Below, piece after piece: positions 40,179 to 48,679 of a DNA stretch of 64,000 bases. Position numbers and translations under genes: made by a program. This stretch comes from an uncultured Massilia sp. (GTDB lineage Bacteria > Pseudomonadota > Gammaproteobacteria > Burkholderiales > Burkholderiaceae_D). The notes beneath the pieces are model-generated. The model did no database searches and was not told where the DNA came from. It saw nothing but the letters and a program-made list of their open reading frames with translations. The stretch's first letter is position 1. Each line of letters starts with the position of its first letter. Where the stretch lies: NCBI RefSeq assembly GCF_913773735.1, contig NZ_CAJYEB010000024.1:18434-82433 (forward strand), in the 5' to 3' direction.

Positions 40179-41984
40179 TCAGGCGGCCAGCTGCTGCAGC
40201 AGGTACAGGCGCTGGTACAGCCCGCCCTCGATCCGCATCAGTTCGTCGTGGCTGCCGCTCTCGCTGATGCGGCCGTGGTTCAGCACCACGATGCGGTCGG
40301 CGTCGCGGATCGTCGACAGGCGGTGCGCGATCGCGACGATGGTGATGCGGCCGCGCAGTCCGTCCAGCGCCTGCTGCACGACCTGCTCGGTGGCGCTGTC
40401 GATGCGCGAGGTGGCCTCGTCCAGCAGCAGGATGCGCGGCCGGCCGGCCAGGGCGCGCGCGATCGCGATCAGCTGCTTCTGGCCGGACGACAGGCGCGAG
40501 CCGCCTTCGCCCAGCGGCGTGTCGTAGCCCTCTTCCAGGGCCGCGATGAAGTCATGCGCATGGGCCGCGCGCGCGGCCGCCTCGATCGCGTCCTGCGGCA
40601 GGTTGCGTCCCATGTCGATGTTCTCGCGCGCCGAGGCCGCCAGCAGGAAGGGATCCTGCGGCACCAGCCCGACCTCGCTGCGAAAGCGCGCGTTGTCGAT
40701 GCCGGCCAGCGGCTCGCCGAACAGGGAGATGGCGCCGCGGTTGCCGTCGGTATCGAAGGGGTAGTAGCGCAGCAGCAGCGACAGGAAGGTCGACTTGCCG
40801 CTGCCGGTATGGCCCACGATGCCGAAGAAGGCGCCCTGCGGGATGTCCAGCGACAGGTCGTGCAGCACCGTCTGGCCCGGCACGTAGGCGAATTCCAGGC
40901 CGCGCACCCGCACCGCCGGCGCGTCGGGGTCGGGCGCCGGCCGCGCCGTGCCCGCGCGGCCGGCGGCGTGCTCGGGCGCGCCGGCCTCGTCGAGCAGGGC
41001 GGCCACGCGCGCCGTGGCGACCACCGCCTGCTGCAGGCCGCTGAACTGCATCGTGATCTGGATGAGCGGCTCGACCACCCGCGCGATGTAGCTGATGAAG
41101 GCGTACAGCACCCCGACCTCGACCGCGTTCATGCTGCGCTGGCCGAAGCTGAAGATGACCACCGCCAGCAGCACCACGTTGAGGAAGTCGAGCGCGGGCC
41201 GCAGCAGGAAGGCGTTGGCGCGCAGCTCGGCCACGCGCGCCGTGTAGTGCTGCTCGTTGGTGCCGGCGAAGCGCTGCCCGAAGCGGTGCTGGGCATTGTT
41301 CGCCTGCAGCACGCTCATCCCGCCGATCGATTCCGCCAGCTGGCCGTTGATGTCGCTGCGCAGGGCGCGCGCGCGCGTCACGGCCGGCGCCGACAGGCGC
41401 TGGTACAGCCAGACGATGCCGACCACCGCCGGCACCAGCGCAAGCACGATCAGCATCAGGCGCCAGTCCAGCCAGGCCATCGCGATCGAGGTGCCGACCA
41501 GCACGATGCTGCTGTCGAGGATCACGAACAGCACCTGGATGTAGAGGGTCTTGACCGCCTCGGTGTCGTTGGTGACGCGGCTGACCAGCTGGCCGGTGAT
41601 GGCGCGGTCGAAGAAGGCCATCGGCAGGCGCAGCACGTGGCCGTAGACCCATTCGCGCAGTCGCTGCACCGAGCGCATCGCCAGGCCCGACAGGCGCACC
41701 AGCTGCAGGAAGCGCAGCCACGACGCGGCCCAGCCGGTCAGCAGCACGGCGCCCAGCAGCAGCGCCATGCGCGGCCAGTCGAGGTGATGCGGCAGCAGGT
41801 GCTCGTCGATCAGCTTCTTGCCGAGCAGTGGCCCGAGCACCTCCAGGGCCGCGGCCAGCACCAGCCAGCCGGTGGCCCAGCCCAGGTGGGCGCGGTCCGG
41901 ATGGGCGGCGCGGCGCAGCAGGCCGGCGGCCTGCCGCGCCTGGGCGCCGCTGACGCTGGATTTCACGTGGCGATCAGATGGCAT
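40179..41984 (-). CDS. ABC exporter half-transporter with canonical ATPase (MdlB-like)
   Basis: 601 residues: six TM helices (about 30-325) and a C-terminal ATPase. Walker A GHTGSGKST near 390, signature LSSGQKQL, Walker B plus catalytic glutamate ILLLDEATSRID, and H-loop IAHRLST are all intact. It pairs with the next gene as a heterodimeric exporter of the MdlAB/LmrCD/TM287-288 type. The ATG (MPSDRHVK) overlaps the end of the partner gene by 11 bases, indicating coupling; a longer frame of 14 codons would only deepen the overlap. Substrate unknown: drug, lipid or peptide are family precedents. Confidence 0.9.
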   Translation of the reverse strand: MPSDRHVKSSVSGAQARQAAGLLRRAAHPDRAHLGWATGWLVLAAALEVLGPLLGKKLIDEHLLPHHLDWPRMALLLGAVLLTGWAASWLRFLQLVRLSGLAMRSVQRLREWVYGHVLRLPMAFFDRAITGQLVSRVTNDTEAVKTLYIQVLFVILDSSIVLVGTSIAMAWLDWRLMLIVLALVPAVVGIVWLYQRLSAPAVTRARALRSDINGQLAESIGGMSVLQANNAQHRFGQRFAGTNEQHYTARVAELRANAFLLRPALDFLNVVLLAVVIFSFGQRSMNAVEVGVLYAFISYIARVVEPLIQITMQFSGLQQAVVATARVAALLDEAGAPEHAAGRAGTARPAPDPDAPAVRVRGLEFAYVPGQTVLHDLSLDIPQGAFFGIVGHTGSGKSTFLSLLLRYYPFDTDGNRGAISLFGEPLAGIDNARFRSEVGLVPQDPFLLAASARENIDMGRNLPQDAIEAAARAAHAHDFIAALEEGYDTPLGEGGSRLSSGQKQLIAIARALAGRPRILLLDEATSRIDSATEQVVQQALDGLRGRITIVAIAHRLSTIRDADRIVVLNHGRISESGSHDELMRIEGGLYQRLYLLQQLAA

Positions 41985-43752
41985 CGAGGCTGGCCTCCAG
42001 TTGTTGGTAGCGCCACTGGGAGGCATACCAGCCGTCCAGCGCGAGCAGTTGGTCGTGCGTGCCGCGCTCGACGATGCGGCCGTCGCGCAGCACCACGATC
42101 AGGTCGGCCTTGACGACGGCCGACAGGCGGTGGCTGGCGATGATGGCCGACAGGCCGGGGCGCGTGCGGCGCAGCTCGTCCAGGTGGTCGAGGATGCGCG
42201 TCTCGGTGCCGGTGTCGACGGCCGACAGCGCGTCGTCGAGCAGCAGCAGGGGGCTGTCGGCCAGCAGCGAGCGCGCGATCGCCACGCGCTGGCGCTGGCC
42301 GCCGGACAGCGTGATGCCTTTTTCGCCGACCGGGGTGTCGTAGCCCTGCGGGAAGCGCAGGATGTCGTCGTGGATCGCCGCCATCCGCGCGGCCCGCTCG
42401 ATCTCGGCGCGCGCGGCGCCCGGGCGCGCCAGCGCGATGTTCTCGGCGATCGAGGCCGAGAACAGGAAAGATTCCTGCGGCACCCAGCTGATCCCGGCGC
42501 GCAGCGTCGCGAGCGTGTATTCGTCCAGGGCGTGGCCGCCCCACGTCACCCGGCCCGCCTGCGGCGTGGCCTGGCGCAGCAGCACGCGCAGCAGCGTCGA
42601 CTTGCCGGAACCGGTGGCGCCGACCAGGCCCAGGGTCTGGCCCGGCTCCAGGCGCAGCGAGACGTCGTCGAGGGCCTGGCGCGGATGCTGGCGGCGCTCG
42701 CTGCCGTCGTCGTGGGCGGCATGGGCGAAACCGACGTGCTCGAACACCAGCGGACCCGGCGCCAGCGTGTCGAGCGTGCCGTGGTCGTCCACGCTGAGCG
42801 GGGTGTCCAGCAGCGGCTGCAGGCGCGCCAGCGCGGCGCGTCCGCGCTCGATCAGCGACAGCACCCAGCCGGCCGCGAACATCGGCCAGATCAGCTGGCC
42901 CAGGTACATGGTGAAGCTGGTCAGCGCGCCGATGGTGAGCTGGCCCTGCCAGACCAGCCAGCCGCCCAGGCCCAGCGTCAGGCCGGTGGCCGCCGTCAGC
43001 GTCAGGCCGACGGCCGGCTCGTAGGCGGCTTCCCATTTCTGGGCGCGCAGGCTGGCGTCGGCGGCGGCCGCGGTGAGGGTGGAGAACTGCTGCGCGCTGC
43101 GTTCTTCCAGGCCGAGCGCGCGCAGCGTGCGCACGCCGCTCAGGGTTTCCTGCACGTGGTCGTTGAGCGCCGAGAAGCGCTTGAGGGAATCGCTGGACGC
43201 TTCGTGCACGTGGCTGGAGATGCGCCAGAACGCCAGCGCCATCAGCGGGAAGGGCAGCAGGGCGATGGTGGTCAGGCGCCAGTCGACGCCGAGGAACATG
43301 ATGCCCAGTACCATGACCAGCGTCAGCGTGCCGTCGAAGCCGGCCAGCAGCGCCTCGCCCGCGGCCTGTTCGATGGCGTCGATGTCGTTGGTGCCCAGGG
43401 CCATCAGGTCGCCGGTGCGCTGGCGCTGGTAGAAGGCCGGCCCCTGCGCGGCCAGGCGCGCGTACAGCGCCGTGCGCAGTTCGACGCCGAGCCGGTAGGA
43501 GGCCGAGTACAGGCGCAGGCGCCAGGCCACGCGCAGCACGTAGATCGCCACCCCGAGGCCGAGCAGTTCGAGCAGGCCGACCAGCAGTTCGTGCTGGCCG
43601 AGCCGGTGCGCGGCCAGGCCGTCGATGAGGAAGCCGACCTTGCGCGGGACGAGCACCGTGCACAGCGCCACGCCGAACAGCATGACTGCCGACGATGCGT
43701 AGGAACGCCAGTGCCGGCGCACGAAGCCGCCGATCAGCCTTGCCAGACCCAT
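41974..43752 (-). CDS. ABC exporter half-transporter with degenerate Walker B (MdlA-like)
   Basis: 592 residues: six TM helices, then an ATPase with Walker A GATGSGKST near 377 and signature LSGGQRQRVAIARSL. The Walker B is LLLLDDALSAVD, where the catalytic glutamate is replaced by aspartate, and the H-loop region is IIASHRLSAV. Such a substitution marks the non-catalytic site of asymmetric heterodimeric exporters. With the overlapping downstream partner it forms one consensus and one degenerate ATP site. It is the first gene of the pair, just beyond the terminator of the phasin gene. Confidence 0.9.
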   Translation of the reverse strand: MGLARLIGGFVRRHWRSYASSAVMLFGVALCTVLVPRKVGFLIDGLAAHRLGQHELLVGLLELLGLGVAIYVLRVAWRLRLYSASYRLGVELRTALYARLAAQGPAFYQRQRTGDLMALGTNDIDAIEQAAGEALLAGFDGTLTLVMVLGIMFLGVDWRLTTIALLPFPLMALAFWRISSHVHEASSDSLKRFSALNDHVQETLSGVRTLRALGLEERSAQQFSTLTAAAADASLRAQKWEAAYEPAVGLTLTAATGLTLGLGGWLVWQGQLTIGALTSFTMYLGQLIWPMFAAGWVLSLIERGRAALARLQPLLDTPLSVDDHGTLDTLAPGPLVFEHVGFAHAAHDDGSERRQHPRQALDDVSLRLEPGQTLGLVGATGSGKSTLLRVLLRQATPQAGRVTWGGHALDEYTLATLRAGISWVPQESFLFSASIAENIALARPGAARAEIERAARMAAIHDDILRFPQGYDTPVGEKGITLSGGQRQRVAIARSLLADSPLLLLDDALSAVDTGTETRILDHLDELRRTRPGLSAIIASHRLSAVVKADLIVVLRDGRIVERGTHDQLLALDGWYASQWRYQQLEASLDAI

Positions 43753-43766
43753 GGATTGTCCTGTCT

Positions 43767-43794
43767 AAAAAAGAAAAGCGGGCCGCAGCCCGCT
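43767..43794 (-). terminator. Rho-independent terminator of the phasin gene
   Basis: On the minus strand AGCGGGC-TGCG-GCCCGCT is followed by TTTTCTTTTTTA. It lies about 95 bases beyond the phasin stop and just upstream of the exporter operon. Confidence 0.85.
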
Positions 43795-43889
43795 GACGTG
43801 GTACCGGTGCCGGGCGCCGAGGCCGGCATGGACGCTACTGTACCCGTTTTGGCGTCCCCTTGCAGGCGGGCGTGGCGCCCGCCCGGCGC

Positions 43890-44858
43890 TCACTTCTTGC
43901 GCGAGGCGCGCGTGGACCGCGTGTCGCGCGCCGGCACGTGCAACGGCGGCGTGCTTTCCACCGGCGTCACGATCGGCAGGTCGACGTGGCCGCCCGCCTC
44001 CAGCGGCACGGTGGAGGCAATCGGGTGTTCCGCGCCGGCCGGCTTGGGCGCGACCTTGCCCAGCGCCGCGGCCAGCGGCTTGGCCCTGGCGAGCGGCGCC
44101 TCGTCGGCGATGGCCTGTTCCAGCGCCTGTTCGGCCTGCTCCGCCGCGTCGACCGCCGCCGTGGCGGCGCCGCGCACGGGAGCCTCGACGGCATCGACGG
44201 CATCGACGGCATTGGCGGCATCGGCGGCGGCACGTGGCGTCTCGGACGGCACGGCGCCGGTCTTCTCGGCGTCCAGCTCCGTTACGTCGGGCACCGGCGC
44301 GCCGTCCGGCTCGGGGGCCGACTCAGGCACCGGCGCGGGGGCCGGCGCCGGGGCGCCGGCGGCATGCAGCGCAGCCTCGGCCAGCGCGCTGCCGGTATCG
44401 AGCGCCGCCGCCGCGATCTCGGTCGTCACCGTCGTGGCGTCGGCCGCGGCGATGGCGGCCTGTTCCAGCGCCTGCGGCGCCGAGACCGGCACGTTGGCGC
44501 TGGCCGCGGGCAGCAGTTGCAGCGGCGCGGCCAGGACCGGCGCCGAGCGCGCGTCCCAGGCCACGGCGCGCACGCCGGTGGCGATGCCCAGCAGTTCGCG
44601 GCCGTAGGAGAACAGGTGCTGCCACTGGCGCTGGGCGGCCGCGCCGACGGCCAGCAGGTCGCGCGGATCGCGCGCGTCGAGCATCTGGCGCAGCGTGCCG
44701 GCGGCCTGTTCCATCGAGGCGCGCGAGGTTTTCATATTCAACGCAATCAATTGCTCGGCATTATCCAAAGCGCGGCTGCCGATGGCATCGAGCACCTTGA
44801 GCTGGGCTTCCCACTGGGACTTGCGGACGGCGGACAACTGTTCGGAAAATGGAGTCAT
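43890..44858 (-). CDS. Phasin family protein (PHA granule-associated)
   Basis: 322 residues. The first ~110 match the Phasin_2 domain: FSEQLSAVRKSQWEAQLKVL, RALDNAEQLIALNMKTSRAS, and LRQMLDARDPRDLLAVGAAA. Phasins coat polyhydroxyalkanoate granules. The C-terminal two-thirds is an Ala/Pro/Val/Asp-rich low-complexity tail (APAPAPVPESAPEPDG, AANAVDAVDAVEAPV) ending in basic residues, longer than in typical ~190-residue phasins. A GACAAGGAATTCCG leader with GGAA precedes the ATG. It has its own terminator. No PHA synthase is in the window. Confidence 0.88.
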   Translation of the reverse strand: MTPFSEQLSAVRKSQWEAQLKVLDAIGSRALDNAEQLIALNMKTSRASMEQAAGTLRQMLDARDPRDLLAVGAAAQRQWQHLFSYGRELLGIATGVRAVAWDARSAPVLAAPLQLLPAASANVPVSAPQALEQAAIAAADATTVTTEIAAAALDTGSALAEAALHAAGAPAPAPAPVPESAPEPDGAPVPDVTELDAEKTGAVPSETPRAAADAANAVDAVDAVEAPVRGAATAAVDAAEQAEQALEQAIADEAPLARAKPLAAALGKVAPKPAGAEHPIASTVPLEAGGHVDLPIVTPVESTPPLHVPARDTRSTRASRKK

Positions 44859-45070
44859 CGGAATTCCTTGTCTTTCAGGTTGAGACGCTGCATTTCATGA
44901 TGCGGTGCAATAGCGCAAGTGTAAGGCTGTTCATTTGGCTTGGAAAGAAGATTCTATGTCCTTTTTATAAGGAAATCTTGCGCCGCAACATTGGATATTA
45001 ATCTATATCATTGACACGCTGCGTTCCGATTGACTTGGCTACAATTGTTGTATCTCAACAAGGAGATTAC

Positions 45071-46351
45071 ATGGATTTGATTATCCGCAACGCCACCCTG
45101 GCCGACGGCCGCCGTGTCGACATCGGCATCGCGGGCGAGACGATCGCCGCCGTGGCGCCCGCCCTCGACGCGCGCGCCGTGCGCAAACTCGACGCCGGCG
45201 GCGACCTCGTCACGGCGCCCTTCGTCGACGCCCACTTCCACATGGACGCGACGCTCAGCTACGGCCTGCCGCGCGTGAACGCTTCCGGCACGCTGCTCGA
45301 GGGAATCGCGCTGTGGGGCGAGCTCAAGCCGCAACTGGCCCAGGATGCGCTGGTCGAACGGGCGTTGCAGTATTGCGACTGGGCCGTCGCGCGCGGCCTG
45401 CTGGCGATCCGCACCCACGTCGACGTGTGCGACGCGCGCCTGCTGGCGGTGGAGGCGTTGCTCGACGTCAAGCGCCGGGTCGCGCCCTGGATCGACCTGC
45501 AGCTGGTGGCGTTCCCGCAGGACGGCCTGCTGCGCAGCCCGGGCGCCTTCGACAACCTGAAGCGCGCGATCGCCATGGGCGTGGACGTGGTCGGCGGCAT
45601 CCCCCATTTCGAGCGCACCATGGCGCAGGGCGCGGAATCGGTGCGGCTGCTGTGCGAATTCGCGGCGCAGCAGGGCCTGATGGTCGACATGCACTGCGAC
45701 GAGAGCGACGATCCGCTGTCGCGCCACATCGAGACGCTGGCGTCCGAAACCCTGCGCCTGGGCCTGCAGGGACGCGTCACCGGCTCGCACCTGACCTCGA
45801 TGCATTCGATGGACAATTATTACGTCAGCAAGCTGCTGCCGTTGATCGCCGAGTCCGGCGTGGCCGCCATCGCCAATCCCCTGATCAACATCACGCTGCA
45901 GGGCCGCCACGACACCTATCCGAAGCGGCGCGGCATGACGCGCGTGCTGGAACTGCTGGCCGCCGGGGTGCCGGTCGCCTTCGGCCACGACTGCGTGATG
46001 GACCCGTGGTACGGCCTGGGCTCGGGCGACATGCTGGAAGTGGCGCACATGGGACTGCACGTGGCGCAGATGACGGGGCAGGCGGCGATGCGCCAGTGCT
46101 TCGACGCCGTCACCGCCACGCCGGCGCGCATCCTCGGGCTGCAGGGCTACGGCATCGCGCCGGGCTGCAAGGCGGACCTGGTCTGGCTCGACGCCGCCGA
46201 CCCGGTCGAGGCGATCCGCCTGCGCGCCGCGCGGCGCCTGGTGCTGCGCCGTGGCCGCGTGGTCAGCGAGGCGCCGCCGGCGCGTGCCACCCTGTCGCTG
46301 CCGGGCCGGCCCGCCACCGTCGACTTCCGGCTCAGCCGTAAGGAATCGTGA
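45071..46351 (+). CDS. codA: Cytosine deaminase
   Basis: Zinc/iron amidohydrolase converting cytosine to uracil and ammonia in pyrimidine salvage; 426 residues against 427 in E. coli CodA. All metal and catalytic residues occur at a constant offset of six from E. coli: H55 and H57 (HFHMD), H208 and E211 (HCDESDD), H240 (GSHLTSMHS) and D307 (FGHDCVMDP). This makes the assignment strong, although close relatives can prefer other pyrimidines or isoguanine. The ATG follows AAGGAGATTAC; a 20-codon upstream extension is not supported. No cytosine permease (codB) is adjacent. Confidence 0.93.
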   Translation: MDLIIRNATLADGRRVDIGIAGETIAAVAPALDARAVRKLDAGGDLVTAPFVDAHFHMDATLSYGLPRVNASGTLLEGIALWGELKPQLAQDALVERALQYCDWAVARGLLAIRTHVDVCDARLLAVEALLDVKRRVAPWIDLQLVAFPQDGLLRSPGAFDNLKRAIAMGVDVVGGIPHFERTMAQGAESVRLLCEFAAQQGLMVDMHCDESDDPLSRHIETLASETLRLGLQGRVTGSHLTSMHSMDNYYVSKLLPLIAESGVAAIANPLINITLQGRHDTYPKRRGMTRVLELLAAGVPVAFGHDCVMDPWYGLGSGDMLEVAHMGLHVAQMTGQAAMRQCFDAVTATPARILGLQGYGIAPGCKADLVWLDAADPVEAIRLRAARRLVLRRGRVVSEAPPARATLSLPGRPATVDFRLSRKES

Positions 46352-46481
46352 TCGAAAGCAGGTTTTCTTTCCTGTCTTTATGCGACGGAAATATTCTCGC
46401 CGAGGCCCGTCGCGGGCCGCGCGAACGGCCGAAACCCGGTGTTAGAATCTTGCGCTTTCGATACAGCGACCAGGCAAAGCA

Positions 46482-47012
46482 GTGAACGACATCCAGATCC
46501 GCCCAGCCACCGAAAACGATTTCAATGCGATGTGCACGATCTTCCAGGCGCACGTCGCCGGGGGCGAAACCTATGCCCACGGCCCCGGCACCGGCCGCGA
46601 GGATTGCTACGACTACTGGTTCGCGGCGCCGGCCGCCAGCTTCGTCGCCGTCAAGGGCAACGAGCGGGTGCTGGGCATGTACAAGCTGCAGCCGAACCAG
46701 GTCGGACGCGGCGGGCACGTCGCCAACGCTTCCTTCATGGTCAGCCCGAACGCGCAGGGCGTCGGCATCGGGCGCATGCTGGGCGAACACAGCCTGGAGG
46801 AAGCGCGGCGCCAGGGCTACCTCGCCATGCAGTTCAACTACGTGGTCAGCACCAACAGCGCCGCCATCCACCTGTGGAAGCGCCTGGGCTTTTCCATCGT
46901 CGGCACGCTGCCCAAGGCCTACCGCCACCACCGCCTGGGCTACGTCGACGCCTACGTGATGTACCGGCTGCTGGAAGACCCGGCGCGCTGGGAACTGCCG
47001 GAAGACGTGTGA
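46482..47012 (+). CDS. GNAT-family N-acetyltransferase
   Basis: 176 residues. Acetyl-CoA-binding motif A is NAQGVGIGRMLGEHSLEEAR (Q/RxxGxG/A), with the later motif VSTNSAAIHLWKRLGFSIVG typical of GNAT enzymes. The N-terminus IQIRPATENDFNAMCTIFQ fits. The start is a GTG; its leader AGGCAAAGCA has a moderate ribosome-binding site. The stop TGA shares its A with the ATG of the second acetyltransferase, so the two are coupled. Substrate unknown (phosphinothricin-, amino-acid- or protein-acetylating relatives exist). Confidence 0.9.
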   Translation: MNDIQIRPATENDFNAMCTIFQAHVAGGETYAHGPGTGREDCYDYWFAAPAASFVAVKGNERVLGMYKLQPNQVGRGGHVANASFMVSPNAQGVGIGRMLGEHSLEEARRQGYLAMQFNYVVSTNSAAIHLWKRLGFSIVGTLPKAYRHHRLGYVDAYVMYRLLEDPARWELPEDV

Positions 47013-47527
47013 TGGAAGTCGCCGCCACCGCGCGCCTGCGCCTGCGCACGGCGACCCCGGACGATGCGCCGTTCTTCCTGGCGCTGGTGAACGACCCGGG
47101 ATTCGTCGAGCACATCGGCGATCGCGGCATCCGCACCCTCGACGACGCGCGCCGCGCGCTGGCCGAGGGCCCGGTCGCGATGCAGCGCGCGCGCGGCCAT
47201 TCCGGCTACATCGTGGAACTGCGCGCCTGCGGCACGCCGATCGGCACCTGCGGACTGATCAAGCGCGACACGCTCGAGGACGTCGACCTGGGATATGCCT
47301 TCCTGGAAGCGCACCGCGGGCACGGTTATGCGTGGGAAGCCGCGAACGCCGCGCTGGCGCTGGCGCCGGCGCTGGGATTGCGGCGCGTGGTGGCGATCAC
47401 CACGCCCGGGAACGCGGCGTCGAACGGCCTGCTGCGCAAGCTGGGGATGCGGCTGGAAGGGGTGGTGCGCCTGACGCCGGAAGATACGGGAACCCACCTG
47501 TACAGCATCGACATCGGCGGCGCCTGA
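47012..47527 (+). CDS. GNAT-family N-acetyltransferase (RimJ/RimL-like)
   Basis: 171 residues of the Acetyltransf_3 type: RLRLRTATPDDAPFFLALVN at the start, LGYAFLEAHRGHGYAWEAAN as the CoA-binding motif A, and NAASNGLLRKLGMRLEGVV near the end. It overlaps the upstream acetyltransferase by one base (TGATG). It is not closely similar to that neighbour, so the pair is not a recent duplication. It converges with the esterase gene with only seven bases between the stops. Confidence 0.9.
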   Translation: MEVAATARLRLRTATPDDAPFFLALVNDPGFVEHIGDRGIRTLDDARRALAEGPVAMQRARGHSGYIVELRACGTPIGTCGLIKRDTLEDVDLGYAFLEAHRGHGYAWEAANAALALAPALGLRRVVAITTPGNAASNGLLRKLGMRLEGVVRLTPEDTGTHLYSIDIGGA

Positions 47528-47534
47528 CACGGCG

Positions 47535-48635
47535 TTACTGCTTCGTGCTCCCCCACGGGAAGAACCAGGTCAGGGGCCTGTCGACCCGCTCCGCCCACGA
47601 CGCCTCGTTGTGGCGCGCGCCCTGGGCCGTGTGGAACATCAGGTCCTCGCCCTCGCGGTAGCCCCAGCCCACCATGGCGTCGCGCATCCTGACGCTGTCC
47701 TGCATGCCGTCGTCGCGCGTGCCCGCGTCCAGGTAGAAGCGCACCGGCACCCGGCCCGGCGACGCCTTGGCCGGCATGCCGTCGTTCCACCAGAACGAGC
47801 CGGACATCGCGCCCGCCCTGGCGAACACGTTCGGGTGGCGCTGGGCGATCAGCACCGAGGCCAGCCCGCCCAGCGAGGAGCCGAGGATGGCCGTCGTGTC
47901 CTTGCCCGGCAGGGTGCGGTAATTCCGGTCGACCAGCGGCTTGACCGTCGCCACCACGAAATGGTCGTAGGCGTCGATCTTGCCGCCGCCGTACTTCGGG
48001 TCGCAGCAGGGCGTGTATTCGGGGATGCGCGCCGGCGTGTTATCGATGCCGACCACGATCACCTCGTCCATCATGCCGGTGGCCACCAGGCGGTTGACCG
48101 TCTCGTCGACGCGCCACTCGACGCCGAAGGCGGCCGTCTTGGCGTCGAACAGGTTCTGGCCGTCGTGCATGTACAGCACCGGATAGCGCTTGGCCGGGTT
48201 TTCCTCGTAGCTGGGCGGCAGGTAGATGCGCAGGTTGCGCGTGTTGCCCAGCTCGGGCGAGGCGACGTCCTTGACGATGGCGACCCTGCCGAACGGCGCG
48301 CCGAAGAACGGGTAGATGTCGACCGTGGCGCCGGCCGGCAGCTTGTAGACGCCGCCGATCGAGACCTTGTCCTCGCCCAGCGTGGGCTTCATCGCGATCT
48401 CGCCCAGCTCGTCCGGCCAGGTATGGGTCCAGACGTTCAGCGGACCGTCGCTCAGGGTGGCGGGCACGCCCTTCGACCAGCCGGCGGCGCCCTTGTCGGC
48501 GCGGATGCGGATGGTGTCCTTGCCGGCCGCGTAGTGCACGCGCACGGTGGTGGCCTGGGCGGATGGGGCGAACTGCGTGGCCTGGGCCAGCAGCAGGGCG
48601 GCGCCCAGCGCCAGCCCGCGTGTGAACTGCGTCAT
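47535..48635 (-). CDS. Secreted alpha/beta hydrolase, enterochelin-esterase-like
   Basis: 366 residues with signal peptide (GLALGAALLLAQATQFAPSAQA). An N-terminal beta domain (TVRVHYAAGKDTIRIRADKG, WPDELGEIAM) looks carbohydrate-binding-like. It is followed by an Esterase_phd-type hydrolase: YPVLYMHDGQNLFD, MDEVIVVGIDN, and nucleophile S254 in ILGSSLGGLASV, with late GARHNEASWAER for the histidine. The ATG (MTQFTRG) was chosen; a very long open frame upstream overlaps the glycosidase gene in another frame. It is the last gene of the minus-strand GH13/glycosidase/esterase series. A role in deacylating or processing glucan derivatives is inferred only. Confidence 0.85.
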   Translation of the reverse strand: MTQFTRGLALGAALLLAQATQFAPSAQATTVRVHYAAGKDTIRIRADKGAAGWSKGVPATLSDGPLNVWTHTWPDELGEIAMKPTLGEDKVSIGGVYKLPAGATVDIYPFFGAPFGRVAIVKDVASPELGNTRNLRIYLPPSYEENPAKRYPVLYMHDGQNLFDAKTAAFGVEWRVDETVNRLVATGMMDEVIVVGIDNTPARIPEYTPCCDPKYGGGKIDAYDHFVVATVKPLVDRNYRTLPGKDTTAILGSSLGGLASVLIAQRHPNVFARAGAMSGSFWWNDGMPAKASPGRVPVRFYLDAGTRDDGMQDSVRMRDAMVGWGYREGEDLMFHTAQGARHNEASWAERVDRPLTWFFPWGSTKQ

Positions 48636-48679
48636 CTTCGGTATCCCCGGACGGCTATCGGCAGCGCATCGCGCACGCT

